From positions 47,624-111,623 of the IMG/VR virus record IMGVR_UViG_3300042396_000450: a stretch of DNA of 64,000 nucleotides, one strand, 5' to 3'. Under the pieces are notes generated by a model that saw only the letters and a program-made list of their open reading frames with translations, ran no database searches and was not told where the DNA came from. Source of the stretch: a virus. A program made the translations under genes and the position numbers. Position 1 is the first letter of the stretch. The number at the start of each line of letters is the position of its first letter. Positions 8,957 through 16,980 of this stretch are shown in pieces.

Positions 8957-9877
8957 TCAATTCCTTTGTCTAGTTATCCACTGTAATATTGTATTAATTT
9001 TAGTATCAGGTTCTACAGCTTTAATTAAATCAGCAATATCTTTATTTGATAAACTTACATTTTCATCATAAATCTGTTTTCTTACCTCTGATTTATTTTT
9101 ATATTCATTAGGATCTACTTGCCATTCAATACTTCCATTTTCTAATTTAAAGATGTAATTTGTTTCATCTATTTGTTCAATGTTATTTTTAATTTGATAT
9201 AAGCGTTTAATTTTCTTATTAGGAGATGGTTGATCTAATGCCCAAATAATTTCAGGATATTGAACTATACCACTAAAACCGCGTACCGATCTAGTAGTGT
9301 ATTTATTATCCTTAATTTCACTCTTGTTAACTAATTGAGTAAATACAACTGCAATATTATATTTAAGAGCGATAGTAGCAAACCATTGTAGACAAGGTAG
9401 AACTTGACACGTATTTTCATCAACAATATTAAATCCAGATAACGAATCAACTATTAATAGTTCAATGTTTTCTGATTCAATAATCTTTTCAATTAATTCA
9501 ATATCATCACTAACGTTATATGTAACTATCTCTAGTGGATTTTTAGGTGTAATGTAGTTGTTTCTACTACCACCTAATAAATCAATACGTTTAACGAATG
9601 ATTTAATACGACCTTCTGTATCAATAATTAATACTCTACCTGTATCTTTAATTTCATAATCTTCTCTAGGTAAAAATGGTATATTACTAGTTATTGATAA
9701 ACTAGCACCAACTAGACACCAACTTTTACCAATACCACCTTCAGCAACTACAGCACTAACACGACCTTTAGGAAATAAACCTCCTATATATTCAACTTCT
9801 ACATTTTCAACTTCAAGATTCATAACAGTGTGTCGTAAACTTGGAATATATAGACTTTCAACAAATACATCATTCAT
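8957..9877 (-). CDS. RepA-like RecA-fold ATPase / helicase
   Basis: This 306-residue protein has Walker A in VVAEGGIGKSWC (about residue 45) and Walker B in IELLIVDSLSGF, followed by a glutamine-bearing TQLVNKS sensor region as in hexameric RepA/DnaB-like ATPases (AAA_25). A similar but longer ATPase lies at 27269-29056. It may act in loading or recombination. It overlaps the DHFR region at its 3' end. Confidence 0.7.
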   Translation of the reverse strand: MNDVFVESLYIPSLRHTVMNLEVENVEVEYIGGLFPKGRVSAVVAEGGIGKSWCLVGASLSITSNIPFLPREDYEIKDTGRVLIIDTEGRIKSFVKRIDLLGGSRNNYITPKNPLEIVTYNVSDDIELIEKIIESENIELLIVDSLSGFNIVDENTCQVLPCLQWFATIALKYNIAVVFTQLVNKSEIKDNKYTTRSVRGFSGIVQYPEIIWALDQPSPNKKIKRLYQIKNNIEQIDETNYIFKLENGSIEWQVDPNEYKNKSEVRKQIYDENVSLSNKDIADLIKAVEPDTKINTILQWITRQRN

Positions 9878-9974
9878 CTTATTAAGGGTTTATATGTTGT
9901 ATATGATTAATTATAAACTACAACATTGTCAGGGGTGGATAGGAAATGTTGTAAATAAAATAATTAAGTATTAT

Positions 9975-10127
9975 TTAAGATTCATAATTCATAATAATAC
10001 AGGTAAGTAAGAAAAAAGGTAGGGCGATTTCAACACTTGTATAATCTGATGCTAAGTATCTATCCGCCACTCCAAACATGAATCCGCCAGTTAGTAATGT
10101 GAAACTAATCCATCTCAGTTGTTTCAT
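9975..10127 (-). CDS. Small membrane protein, two TM segments
   Basis: This 50-residue ORF has two hydrophobic stretches (ISFTLLTGGFMFGVA and EIALPFFLLTCIIM). The second is encoded across a copy of the recurrent 9-mer at 10007-10015. It could be a holin-like or accessory membrane peptide, but nothing proves this. About 100 AT-rich bases follow before the RepA-like gene and may hold its promoter. Confidence 0.5.
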   Translation of the reverse strand: MKQLRWISFTLLTGGFMFGVADRYLASDYTSVEIALPFFLLTCIIMNYES

Positions 10128-10131
10128 CTGA

Positions 10132-10239
10132 TTAATGTATCCAATCTAATAATTCATTACAAGTAATAACACCGTTACATTGATAAACGTAGTTAAGTTA
10201 TCTAAAGTACCACTTAACTTACATCAAGTTATCTATCAT
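10132..10239 (-). pseudogene. Possible degraded small ORF
   Basis: The frame opens at an ATGA overlap with the upstream gene, reads six codons, hits TAA, and then resumes in the same frame after a second stop with a coding-looking end (NYVYQCNGVITCNELLDWIH). It may be a decayed gene filling the gap. The evidence is weak because the surviving segment is only 21 codons. Confidence 0.25.
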
Positions 10240-10646
10240 AGTGCATTTAATATTGATTCATATGTAACAGGTGTATCATCATCATCATCTAATTCATTAT
10301 CACCATCAAAGTCATCTAATATTTTTTCTAATTCAGCATACATATTATGATATTGATCGTAATCTTTATTACGTTTAGCTGCTTTTAGTAAATCATAGAA
10401 ACTAGTGTATTTAGAATTAATAACATAGTCTACATAATCATAAGCCTCACTATCATCATTTAACCATTCTCGTAATTCATCATAACTATAATTATAACTA
10501 CCGCAAGTGTCGTCATTAGCAATAATATCAAGCATTCTATCATCTGAATCATAGAATGATATATTACTACCTAATTGATAATATAACTCTTGTGCTTTAT
10601 CAGTAGATCTACTAGATAAATATGCTGCAAATTCATAAATGTCCAT
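10236..10646 (-). CDS. Acidic hypothetical protein with C-terminal tag-like end
   Basis: This 136-residue protein is strongly acidic, with runs of Asp near residues 115-130 (NELDDDDDTP). It ends PVTYESILNAL, which fits the C-terminal peptide pattern shared by several small proteins here. I do not recognise a domain. Strong negative charge suggests a DNA-mimic or inhibitor type role, but that is speculation. It lies downstream of a terminator that closes the thyA unit. Confidence 0.65.
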   Translation of the reverse strand: MDIYEFAAYLSSRSTDKAQELYYQLGSNISFYDSDDRMLDIIANDDTCGSYNYSYDELREWLNDDSEAYDYVDYVINSKYTSFYDLLKAAKRNKDYDQYHNMYAELEKILDDFDGDNELDDDDDTPVTYESILNAL

Positions 10647-10663
10647 GTTATTACCTCTAATTA

Positions 10664-10693
10664 AAATAACCCTAGTTAATGTTAACTAAGGTT
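10664..10693 (-). terminator. Rho-independent terminator after thyA
   Basis: An inverted repeat (ATAACC-(C/T)TAGTTAA around a 3-4 base loop, about 13 bp) is followed on the minus strand by TTTTAATT. It lies between the thyA stop and the start of the acidic protein gene. Confidence 0.65.
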
Positions 10694-10747
10694 ATATGAT
10701 GTCTATTTAAGTGATGTTATTTAAGTCGTTCTGCTACGCGAAGTTGA

Positions 10748-11722
10748 TTAATATCCTCCTACCACTGTAATATCACCACGTAATGTTGGATGATGTTGAT
10801 AATCATTAATTACAAAGTCATCAATAACGAAGTCTTGCAAATACCGTTGACCTCTATCTCTAATAGTTAAAGTAGGTAACGTATAGGGAACTCTAGTTAA
10901 TTGCTCATTAACTTGTTCAACATGGTCACTATAGATGTGATGATCAGCAGTTGCAATAACTAACTCACCTGGTTCATATCCAGTACATTTAGCATACATA
11001 GATAGAAGTAGTGCATACTGAGCGATGTTATACGCGCCACCGAGGAATAAATCCCAACTGCGTAGGTATAACATTATACTTAACTTACCATTACTTACAT
11101 TGACTGAGTAGTGAGTATGACAAGCTGGAAGTATTACTGATTCATTACCACATTTATAAGCCATTGAATAAACAGTAGTTGGATTCCAATAACTTACAAG
11201 AAAAGACTTACGATCAGGTGTCTTTTTAATTCCATCAATTACAAATCTAGTTTGATCTAGTGTACTATATCTGTACTCAGAATCTATTTGGGTAGACCAA
11301 TAATGTGTATATTCCCAACTTGTACTATTACTATAATGAAGTGGAATAATTTCGCTAGTAATAACACCATCATCAACTAACTGTTGCCATTGTTTGGTTA
11401 ACTCAACTGTATTATCAGCAGTTAACTTAACACCTTTATTACGCCAATACTGTTTAGCACCCCATTCATCCCAGATAGTACACTTAACATTATGTAACTT
11501 AACTACATCATTGCTACCATCTATAAACCACAACATCTCATTGAATGCTGATTTATAAAATGTACGTTTAGTAGTTAATAGTGGAAATCCATCTGATAGA
11601 TTAAATCTAACTAAACCACCAAATCTACTAATAATATATTTGTCATCATGACCATATATATTTTTTCTTACGCCATTATCAATTACATCTTGTAGCAGGT
11701 TCAAAAATTGTTGTTCTGACAT
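10748..11722 (-). CDS. thyA: Thymidylate synthase (folate-dependent, ThyA type)
   Basis: This 324-residue enzyme methylates dUMP to dTMP. The catalytic cysteine is in LPACHTHY. Other signatures are FPLLTTKRTFYKSAFNEMLWFI at the N-terminus, YLRSWDLFLGGAYNIAQYA (dUMP binding) and HIYSDHVEQ near the end. Two insertions around residues 110-190 make it longer than the E. coli enzyme (264 residues). It overlaps the deaminase gene by 22 bases and works with DHFR. Confidence 0.92.
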   Translation of the reverse strand: MSEQQFLNLLQDVIDNGVRKNIYGHDDKYIISRFGGLVRFNLSDGFPLLTTKRTFYKSAFNEMLWFIDGSNDVVKLHNVKCTIWDEWGAKQYWRNKGVKLTADNTVELTKQWQQLVDDGVITSEIIPLHYSNSTSWEYTHYWSTQIDSEYRYSTLDQTRFVIDGIKKTPDRKSFLVSYWNPTTVYSMAYKCGNESVILPACHTHYSVNVSNGKLSIMLYLRSWDLFLGGAYNIAQYALLLSMYAKCTGYEPGELVIATADHHIYSDHVEQVNEQLTRVPYTLPTLTIRDRGQRYLQDFVIDDFVINDYQHHPTLRGDITVVGGY

Positions 11723-12018
11723 AATCCAGCTTTCCTTACTTGAATATTATTGTTAATTAAATACTGTAATCCTTCTAACTTAGAGTGTTCATTGAAGTAA
11801 ACAACTCTTCTAATACCTTTATTTACAATTTCTCTAGCACAGTAAATACATGGAGAATAACTAATAAATAAATCATCTCCTGGTGTAGCTAATTGTAATC
11901 CTATTTCTTCAGCATGATAATATTGACATCCAATAACTTCATTAATTGCTTTCATTAAAAACAACTTATGATTATCATGTAATACATCAAATCCACCACC
12001 TGTTATAAGTGTAACCAT
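11701..12018 (-). CDS. Short dCMP/cytidine deaminase-like protein
   Basis: This 105-residue protein has zinc-deaminase motifs: HAEEIGLQLA (H-A-E) and SYSPCIYCAREI (P-C-x-x-C). It would feed ThyA with dUMP. It is shorter than usual dCMP deaminases (about 130-190 residues). Its first 25 residues (TGGGFDVLHDNHKLFL) look instead like the opening of a cytidylyltransferase-type nucleotidyltransferase, whose HxGH motif would sit at HDNH, so it may be an internally shortened fusion. Confidence 0.75.
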   Translation of the reverse strand: MVTLITGGGFDVLHDNHKLFLMKAINEVIGCQYYHAEEIGLQLATPGDDLFISYSPCIYCAREIVNKGIRRVVYFNEHSKLEGLQYLINNNIQVRKAGLCQNNNF

Positions 12019-12036
12019 ACTAACTCCTAAATAAAA

Positions 12037-12060
12037 GTGTTAGTTAATATTAACTAACAC
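12037..12060 (-). terminator. Perfect 24-base palindrome / terminator
   Basis: GTGTTAGTTAAT and its exact complement form a perfect palindrome in the gap between the CYTH gene and the deaminase gene. On the minus strand it is followed by TTTTATTTA, so termination is likely. A dimeric protein could also bind it. Confidence 0.65.
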
Positions 12061-12068
12061 TAAATATC

Positions 12069-12728
12069 TTATTTAATTAACTCTTGAAAGTCTACACTAT
12101 CCCAGATTAATCTAGTAGTACCATAATAATAATCATAGTTATTACTATAGTAGTTAAACATCTTATTTAATAACTCACTATCTAACTCAGTTAAACCTAA
12201 CTTAGTTAACGTAGAACGACATAACTTAGTTGCTCTAGTTACATCTTTCTGATCATCTACAATTACTTCTACTTCACATAATCCACCGTAACCTGCATTA
12301 ATATCAACACAGATATTAAACTTATCAGTCTTATATTCACGTCTACATCTACTCCATTTAGATTGATATGTTAAACCTAGACTTAATAGTATGTTATCTA
12401 ACTCATGTAATGATTCACCTCTAATTAGTTCTTTCTCTACACGAACTACACCATTATCAGCATCTTCAGTATTGTATTTGAAAATTAATAGTGTACCACC
12501 TTTATCGTCATATCTAGTTCTAATAGCTAACTTAGATGTAGTTAGTAATTCATTCTTAAATGACAGATTTAGTTTATCTGCTAATTTAACAAGACTCTCC
12601 TCTGTGTAAGAAAAATAGTGGTTAAGTTGATTGCTATCTACAATATCTACATTTGGATATAACGTAATGATGCGAGATTTAAGATCATCAACATCACTAA
12701 CTAATGCTTTAACTTCTACTTCAATCAT
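12069..12728 (-). CDS. CYTH / triphosphate tunnel metalloenzyme
   Basis: This 219-residue protein starts MIEVEVKAL, the ExExK signature of CYTH proteins. It then has IRTRYDDKGGTLLIFKYN, GVVRVEKEL and, near residue 165, LCEVEVIVDD, giving the alternating charged strands of the tunnel. Family members are triphosphatases (including RNA triphosphatase and thiamine triphosphatase) or class IV adenylyl cyclases. Which reaction applies cannot be read from sequence alone. With the phage PNK and ligases an RNA 5'-end role is possible (inference). Confidence 0.75.
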   Translation of the reverse strand: MIEVEVKALVSDVDDLKSRIITLYPNVDIVDSNQLNHYFSYTEESLVKLADKLNLSFKNELLTTSKLAIRTRYDDKGGTLLIFKYNTEDADNGVVRVEKELIRGESLHELDNILLSLGLTYQSKWSRCRREYKTDKFNICVDINAGYGGLCEVEVIVDDQKDVTRATKLCRSTLTKLGLTELDSELLNKMFNYYSNNYDYYYGTTRLIWDSVDFQELIK

Positions 12729-12731
12729 TTA

Positions 12732-13259
12732 TCAATTACCTATTACTTGTACTAAACCGCGATAACTTTGACGTGCATCATTAAGTGCATTATGAATTGG
12801 TAACTCATTCTCTAATCGCTCATAATAATCAGGTAAATTACGAGCTAATCTAAATGAAGTTACATCTAATAATGGATATGGTGAAAATTCCATTATTGAG
12901 TCAAATTCAACCCATGTTTCCAGTGCTAATGTAATGAAGTTAGTTTCAACTGGAAATGGAACATCTGCAAATAACTTAATGTTAGGATATCTCTTATTTA
13001 AATCAATCCAATCATAGATAAAATCCCTAGTTAATTCTTCACTATTAGATTCACCTAGATGTGGTGTTACATTAACTTCAATCCAATCTACATCTTTTTT
13101 CTTACCTACACGTTTAGCATACTTATAATTAGCTTCAGAATACTTGTATATTTCCTCAATTACATTACCATTACTATCTCCAATTACAATACCATAACTG
13201 AAGGCATCACCATATAAACCCATTGATTCAACATCTAATACCGCAACAATGTAACTCAT
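12732..13259 (-). CDS. DEDD-family 3'-5' exonuclease
   Basis: This 175-residue RNase H-fold exonuclease has motif I VAVLDVESMGL (D-x-E) and a C-terminal motif HNALNDARQSYRG (H-x(4)-D, DEDDh type). The length suits a stand-alone exonuclease domain. It may act on DNA or RNA ends. It follows the CYTH gene with a 3-base gap and lies in a nucleotide-metabolism operon. Confidence 0.75.
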   Translation of the reverse strand: MSYIVAVLDVESMGLYGDAFSYGIVIGDSNGNVIEEIYKYSEANYKYAKRVGKKKDVDWIEVNVTPHLGESNSEELTRDFIYDWIDLNKRYPNIKLFADVPFPVETNFITLALETWVEFDSIMEFSPYPLLDVTSFRLARNLPDYYERLENELPIHNALNDARQSYRGLVQVIGN

Positions 13260-13261
13260 GT

Positions 13262-13504
13262 TTATTTACCTATGTTAGCTCTTAATTGTTTACATTGCTT
13301 AGTGTAATAGTTATCTGGAAATACACAATCTTCTAATTTAAGATTAACTGTATTAACTCTAACTCGACTAAACGTTAATGTAGTAACTACACCTAATATA
13401 AATAAGATAACTAATAATAAGTTATTAGGTGTAGTAGGTTTATTAATACTAAGCTTCTTAATAAACTTAAATGTAGATTCTAAATCATCATCTATTTTAC
13501 TCAT
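13262..13504 (-). CDS. Small single-pass membrane protein
   Basis: This 80-residue protein has one transmembrane segment at about residues 27-45 (NLLLVILFILGVVTTLTF), an N-terminal charged part and a C-terminal part with two Cys. It overlaps the dNMP kinase gene by 8 bases. The function is unknown. Confidence 0.6.
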   Translation of the reverse strand: MSKIDDDLESTFKFIKKLSINKPTTPNNLLLVILFILGVVTTLTFSRVRVNTVNLKLEDCVFPDNYYTKQCKQLRANIGK

Positions 13505-14060
13505 ACAAGTCCTCCACTATTTTTCTTACCTTATCACGTAATTCCTCTATTGTACCACTATTATCAATATAATATTGAGTTGGTACGAATGACCAATCAT
13601 CTAATTTAATGTCCAGGTCAGTTGATTTAGTTTCACCTCTCCCATCTATGTGAAGTAACACTAACTCATAATCTAGTAACTTCAATAACTCTAACTCCGT
13701 TTGGTTGCGACAATCAACTATAGCTACATTACCTATAATAGAGTTAATGACATTCTTAGTTGCACCAGGAACTAGATAGTTACCACCTGGATAGAGTGAC
13801 TTAAATACATGAAAGAAGTTGTACATTAAATCATTGTAGGTAAATGATTCTAAGTTACCTGTAACTGGATTAACTACAGGTTTAACTCTAAACTCCTTAT
13901 CATCTAAACTACCTCTATCTAAACCTAACCAATCTTCTAATGGTGTTTTAAATGCACGACTAAACTTAACTATAGTTAGAGGAACTAATTCACTCAGTAG
14001 TTCAGCTACTGTATCCTTACCTGCATCAGACTTATCAGACCAAACTATAAATAACTTCAT
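13497..14060 (-). CDS. Deoxynucleoside monophosphate kinase-like P-loop protein
   Basis: This 187-residue protein has Walker A-like SDKSDAGKDTVAELL at residues 8-22, as in T4 gp1-type dNMP kinases, and VAIVDCRNQTELE as a Walker B-like strand. It would phosphorylate dNMPs for phage DNA synthesis. Its ATG (14060-14058) is separated by one base from the opposite-strand ATG at 14062. Confidence 0.7.
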   Translation of the reverse strand: MKLFIVWSDKSDAGKDTVAELLSELVPLTIVKFSRAFKTPLEDWLGLDRGSLDDKEFRVKPVVNPVTGNLESFTYNDLMYNFFHVFKSLYPGGNYLVPGATKNVINSIIGNVAIVDCRNQTELELLKLLDYELVLLHIDGRGETKSTDLDIKLDDWSFVPTQYYIDNSGTIEELRDKVRKIVEDLYE

Positions 14061-14061
14061 T

Positions 14062-15147
14062 ATGCCAACTTTATTAGGACGTATTTTAATTAATCGTCAA
14101 TTACCAAGCAAAGGTCAATTACTACAGGCTACAGCAAACAGAGCTAAATCTTTCATTAAAAATCCAATTAATACATTAAAAGAGGGATTAAATACTCATA
14201 AAACTGCTAATAATATCGCAAATAATCAAAGCACTATTATTGGTAGAACTTTAATCAATCGTCAATTACCCGGTAAACGTGAGATACTTCAATCTGCGGG
14301 TAATGCAATTAAATCCGTTGTTAAAAATCCAATTCAAGCAGTTAAATCTGGATTAGCTAGAGATAAATTAGCTGTTCAAAAATGGGGATATCATACTGGA
14401 CAAACTCGCGGACAAACAGCTATTAACCTTGGTAAACATATAGCTAGTGGAGTTTATAAAGGTGGAGGTAAGGATATGCTAGTTAATACTGGTGGATTAA
14501 TTGGCAGTATTAAGGGTGCAGCAATCGGCGGTAAAATAGGTTCACTAGCTGGAGATTGGGCTGGTGCAGCTACAGCACGTAAAGGGTTAGACGATCTTGA
14601 AGCTACTCGTAACGCATTTAAGATTCGCAATAACCCTAACTTTCAGAAACAACCACTTAACGTTAAAGCTCGCATACTAGCTAAACGCGCATCTGGTTAT
14701 GCTAAGGCGAATAAGAAGGGATTTAATAGCGAACTTAAACAAGATACTATTGGTTGGGGTATTGGTAATAGTACTGCTGGTGCACTAGCTAATGTTGCAC
14801 CAGCAGTACCATTTAAAGGTGCAGCAGTAGCAATGAAAACAACTAAACCTGTATATAAGGGTTTTCGTGTTGCTAAGAGAATAGCTACTACTAATACACC
14901 TAAGATTGGTAGAGTTAAAGCTCTACGTACTGGCATTACTAAGGGTGCTACATCTACTGGTAGAACTCTTCGACGTAATCTAAATCCTGCTAGAGCAGTT
15001 AAAACAGGACTTAATAGAGAGAAGACTATGTATAACAGTGTTAATAATAGTCTATCTAAATTACCTCGTGTTCCAGCAGGAGTTAGTTTCAATAACTCTT
15101 ATTTATTATGTGACTTTAATGTATCTACTATTAAATATAGGAGATAG
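14062..15147 (+). CDS. Basic glycine-zipper repeat protein, possibly virion-internal
   Basis: This 361-residue, very basic protein has a 40-residue repeat at residues 3-42 and 59-98 (GR(I/T)LINRQLP(S/G)K...). A glycine-rich membrane-like stretch follows (GGLIGSIKGAAIGGKIGSLA, about 145-165). Basic Lys/Arg/Pro/Ala-rich sequence ends it. Glycine zippers insert into membranes, and such proteins in phages may be ejected with DNA; this role is inference. It is alone on the plus strand, so its promoter must lie inside the dNMP kinase gene. Confidence 0.6.
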   Translation: MPTLLGRILINRQLPSKGQLLQATANRAKSFIKNPINTLKEGLNTHKTANNIANNQSTIIGRTLINRQLPGKREILQSAGNAIKSVVKNPIQAVKSGLARDKLAVQKWGYHTGQTRGQTAINLGKHIASGVYKGGGKDMLVNTGGLIGSIKGAAIGGKIGSLAGDWAGAATARKGLDDLEATRNAFKIRNNPNFQKQPLNVKARILAKRASGYAKANKKGFNSELKQDTIGWGIGNSTAGALANVAPAVPFKGAAVAMKTTKPVYKGFRVAKRIATTNTPKIGRVKALRTGITKGATSTGRTLRRNLNPARAVKTGLNREKTMYNSVNNSLSKLPRVPAGVSFNNSYLLCDFNVSTIKYRR

Positions 15148-15276
15148 ATGATGATAGGTGCTGCAATTAAAAACGTTAATATTACTGCAACACTATCACT
15201 ACCTGGAATGTCATTAAAAAATAACTCAATTAGTTGTCGTCGCATGGGAACACATCCTTACAATAAGTCCAATTAA
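15148..15276 (+). CDS. Small hypothetical protein downstream of glycine-zipper gene
   Basis: This 42-codon frame (MMIGAAIKNVNITATLSLPG...) begins directly after the upstream TAG, with GGAG about six bases before its ATG. Its 3' end runs 47 bases into the opposite-strand gene 15230-15415. No function is recognised. Confidence 0.45.
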   Translation: MMIGAAIKNVNITATLSLPGMSLKNNSISCRRMGTHPYNKSN

Positions 15277-15415
15277 GTACATTTTGTTCAATAACTTCTA
15301 AATCAGAGTCTATCCATCTGTAATCTATATATTTAGCTAATAGATATATTTTCTTACCGCTTTCATATTCTATTTGAACTAAACATTCATCAGTTGTATC
15401 AGGTAACTTATTCAT
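15230..15415 (-). CDS. Small hypothetical protein
   Basis: This is a 61-residue acidic protein (QIEYESGKKIYLLAKYIDY...). The fold may be a small beta barrel. It overlaps the HD-domain gene start-stop and ends convergently with a small plus-strand ORF. The function is unknown. Confidence 0.55.
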   Translation of the reverse strand: MNKLPDTTDECLVQIEYESGKKIYLLAKYIDYRWIDSDLEVIEQNVLNWTYCKDVFPCDDN

Positions 15416-16001
15416 CTTGCACTAATCCTCTCTTAATTCCTTCAGTAATACAATACTCAGTTATATAGCTGTATTCAGGTAACATCTCATCAATGTACAC
15501 AGCTATCTTATTTCTAATTGATGAAGCACTAACTTGTTTCCACATCGGTGGAGCAGTACCATTAACTAGATGAGAATAGACCAGCATACTACCAGCTAAT
15601 TTATCAATAGCTTTAGCATACTTAGCTTCAATAGTTAACTGGTTCTTAAATTCATACCATAGATTAGAATACTCAGCTATGAGAGATGATTCAAGGTAAG
15701 AAAAAAGGTTGAGTGCCGCCAATTCCTCTTGAGTATCGTGTTCATCAGTATGGTCATCAAAGTTTACATCACCCGCATTTATTTCACCTAGATCGTGTAC
15801 TAGACATAACTTAATGATGTGCAGTAGTTGATCATTAGTTACTCGGTCATCTAGCATAGTTACACACATCATAACCATAGTAAACGTATGTTCAGCTACA
15901 TTCTCACGTCTACTACCAGTTACATTCATTATCTGACGTACTGTATCTACTGATGCGGCGGATTTGAGGATGAAGTCAATTGTCATAAGTTCCTTTAACA
16001 T
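15408..16001 (-). CDS. HD-domain 5'-deoxynucleotidase-like hydrolase (YfbR/HDDC2 type)
   Basis: This 197-residue protein has the HD superfamily metal ligands: ENVAEHTF (His), LCLVHDLGEINAGD (His-Asp) and AKAIDKLAG (Asp). The arrangement matches YfbR/HDDC2 5'-nucleotidases that dephosphorylate dNMPs such as dUMP or dTMP. It may help balance nucleotide pools with ThyA and MazG. A copy of the 9-mer (15696-15704) lies inside the coding region. Confidence 0.78.
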   Translation of the reverse strand: MLKELMTIDFILKSAASVDTVRQIMNVTGSRRENVAEHTFTMVMMCVTMLDDRVTNDQLLHIIKLCLVHDLGEINAGDVNFDDHTDEHDTQEELAALNLFSYLESSLIAEYSNLWYEFKNQLTIEAKYAKAIDKLAGSMLVYSHLVNGTAPPMWKQVSASSIRNKIAVYIDEMLPEYSYITEYCITEGIKRGLVQDE

Positions 16002-16004
16002 TAC

Positions 16005-16061
16005 TTGTTATTTCTAACTATTTATGTTTATAATGAAAAAGACAGCGAGTAAACTGTCTTA
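16005..16061. promoter_or_regulatory. Possible promoter plus hairpin between divergent genes
   Basis: On the plus strand TTGTTA (16005-16010) and TATAAT (16029-16034) are 18 bases apart, a fair promoter for 16088-16939. A hairpin (AAGACAG/CTGTCTT, about 16040-16061) follows. Read on the minus strand it is followed by TTTTTC and would stop antisense transcripts crossing the plus gene. Confidence 0.45.
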
Positions 16062-16087
16062 TCATTTATATATTGAGTTGATTAACT

Positions 16088-16939
16088 ATGGACATTGTAA
16101 CACCTGTTAAGTCTGATAATGGAATTACCTTTTATATTTCCAATGATGGTAAACAAACAGGAATTAGCATATCAGGATTAGAACGGTTACTAGGGTTAAG
16201 TGAAAAGGGGAGTTTATTTTCTGGTAAGAATAAATTAATGGAAGATTGTCAAAATGGGACTCCCCGCGAAACAATACCAGAATCTCTACAACCTATATGG
16301 GGTAAGGTTTTCAACACCTCCGCGCTAGGATCTGATAATGCAATGATTATCACTGAAGAAGCTGCTGTAACAATTATTAGTTATTACGCAATTGAACGTA
16401 AAAATATAACAGCTACTAAGTCATTATTTCTTTTTGCTAAACAAGGTTTTAATTGTTGGGTTAAAGAAATTACACATTTTACAGTAGAAGAACAAGACAA
16501 TGAGATATTGCGTACTTTACGCAAACTAGATCAAAATTTAGAAATAGTTAAAACTAAAGTAGAAAAACTAGAACGTCTTGATGGTATTACTGTAACTTTA
16601 TATCCAGGAGCTAAACATATTAATGATGGATTAGCATCAACTAATCAATTAATGCTAATAGATGATTGTCTTTATTCTGGTAAAGATTGGTTAACATCTA
16701 AAGGTGTTAAATTAACTAGAGGTGGTTATATTAGCTTTGGACATCTAGTAGCTCAAACCTATAAAACATTAACAGGTAAAAATCCTCAAATTAAATATGT
16801 TACTAAACCTCGCAAAAATAAACCTAATAAAACAGTTAAAGTTAAAGAAGGTTGGGGTTATCGTAATATTGACTTCTATATAATGGAAGCAGCTTATGAG
16901 AAGTTTAAAGATAAGATGTTTCCTAATATAGAAGATTAA
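16088..16939 (+). CDS. Regulator-like protein (antirepressor-type), isolated unit
   Basis: This 283-residue protein's N-terminal 100 residues (FYISNDGKQTGISISGLERLLGLSE...) resemble the DNA-binding or decision domains of phage antirepressor-like proteins seen in cyanobacteria and their phages. A possible coiled coil (TLRKLDQNLEIVKTKVEKLE) follows at about 150-170, then a basic C-terminal domain with KPRKNKPNK. It is transcribed alone, against its neighbours, with a promoter and terminator of its own, which suits a regulator. The molecular target is unknown. Confidence 0.55.
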   Translation: MDIVTPVKSDNGITFYISNDGKQTGISISGLERLLGLSEKGSLFSGKNKLMEDCQNGTPRETIPESLQPIWGKVFNTSALGSDNAMIITEEAAVTIISYYAIERKNITATKSLFLFAKQGFNCWVKEITHFTVEEQDNEILRTLRKLDQNLEIVKTKVEKLERLDGITVTLYPGAKHINDGLASTNQLMLIDDCLYSGKDWLTSKGVKLTRGGYISFGHLVAQTYKTLTGKNPQIKYVTKPRKNKPNKTVKVKEGWGYRNIDFYIMEAAYEKFKDKMFPNIED

Positions 16940-16951
16940 ATAACTTATTAA

Positions 16952-16976
16952 GAGGTGTTAATTACACCTCTTTTTT
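16952..16976 (+). terminator. Strong rho-independent terminator
   Basis: GAGGTGT-TAATT-ACACCTC followed by TTTTTT closes the plus-strand regulator gene, just before the end of the convergent minus-strand GlyRS-like gene. Confidence 0.85.
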
Positions 16977-16980
16977 ATTG

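Noticed and set aside
10710-10750. Frame INQLRVAERLK with AGGAGG upstream
   Set aside because: There is no normal start codon and only 11 codons.
14697-15092. Long minus-strand ORF inside the glycine-zipper gene
   Set aside because: It is the antisense shadow of 14062-15147; the hydrophobic Leu/Val-rich sequence is what the complement of basic codons gives.
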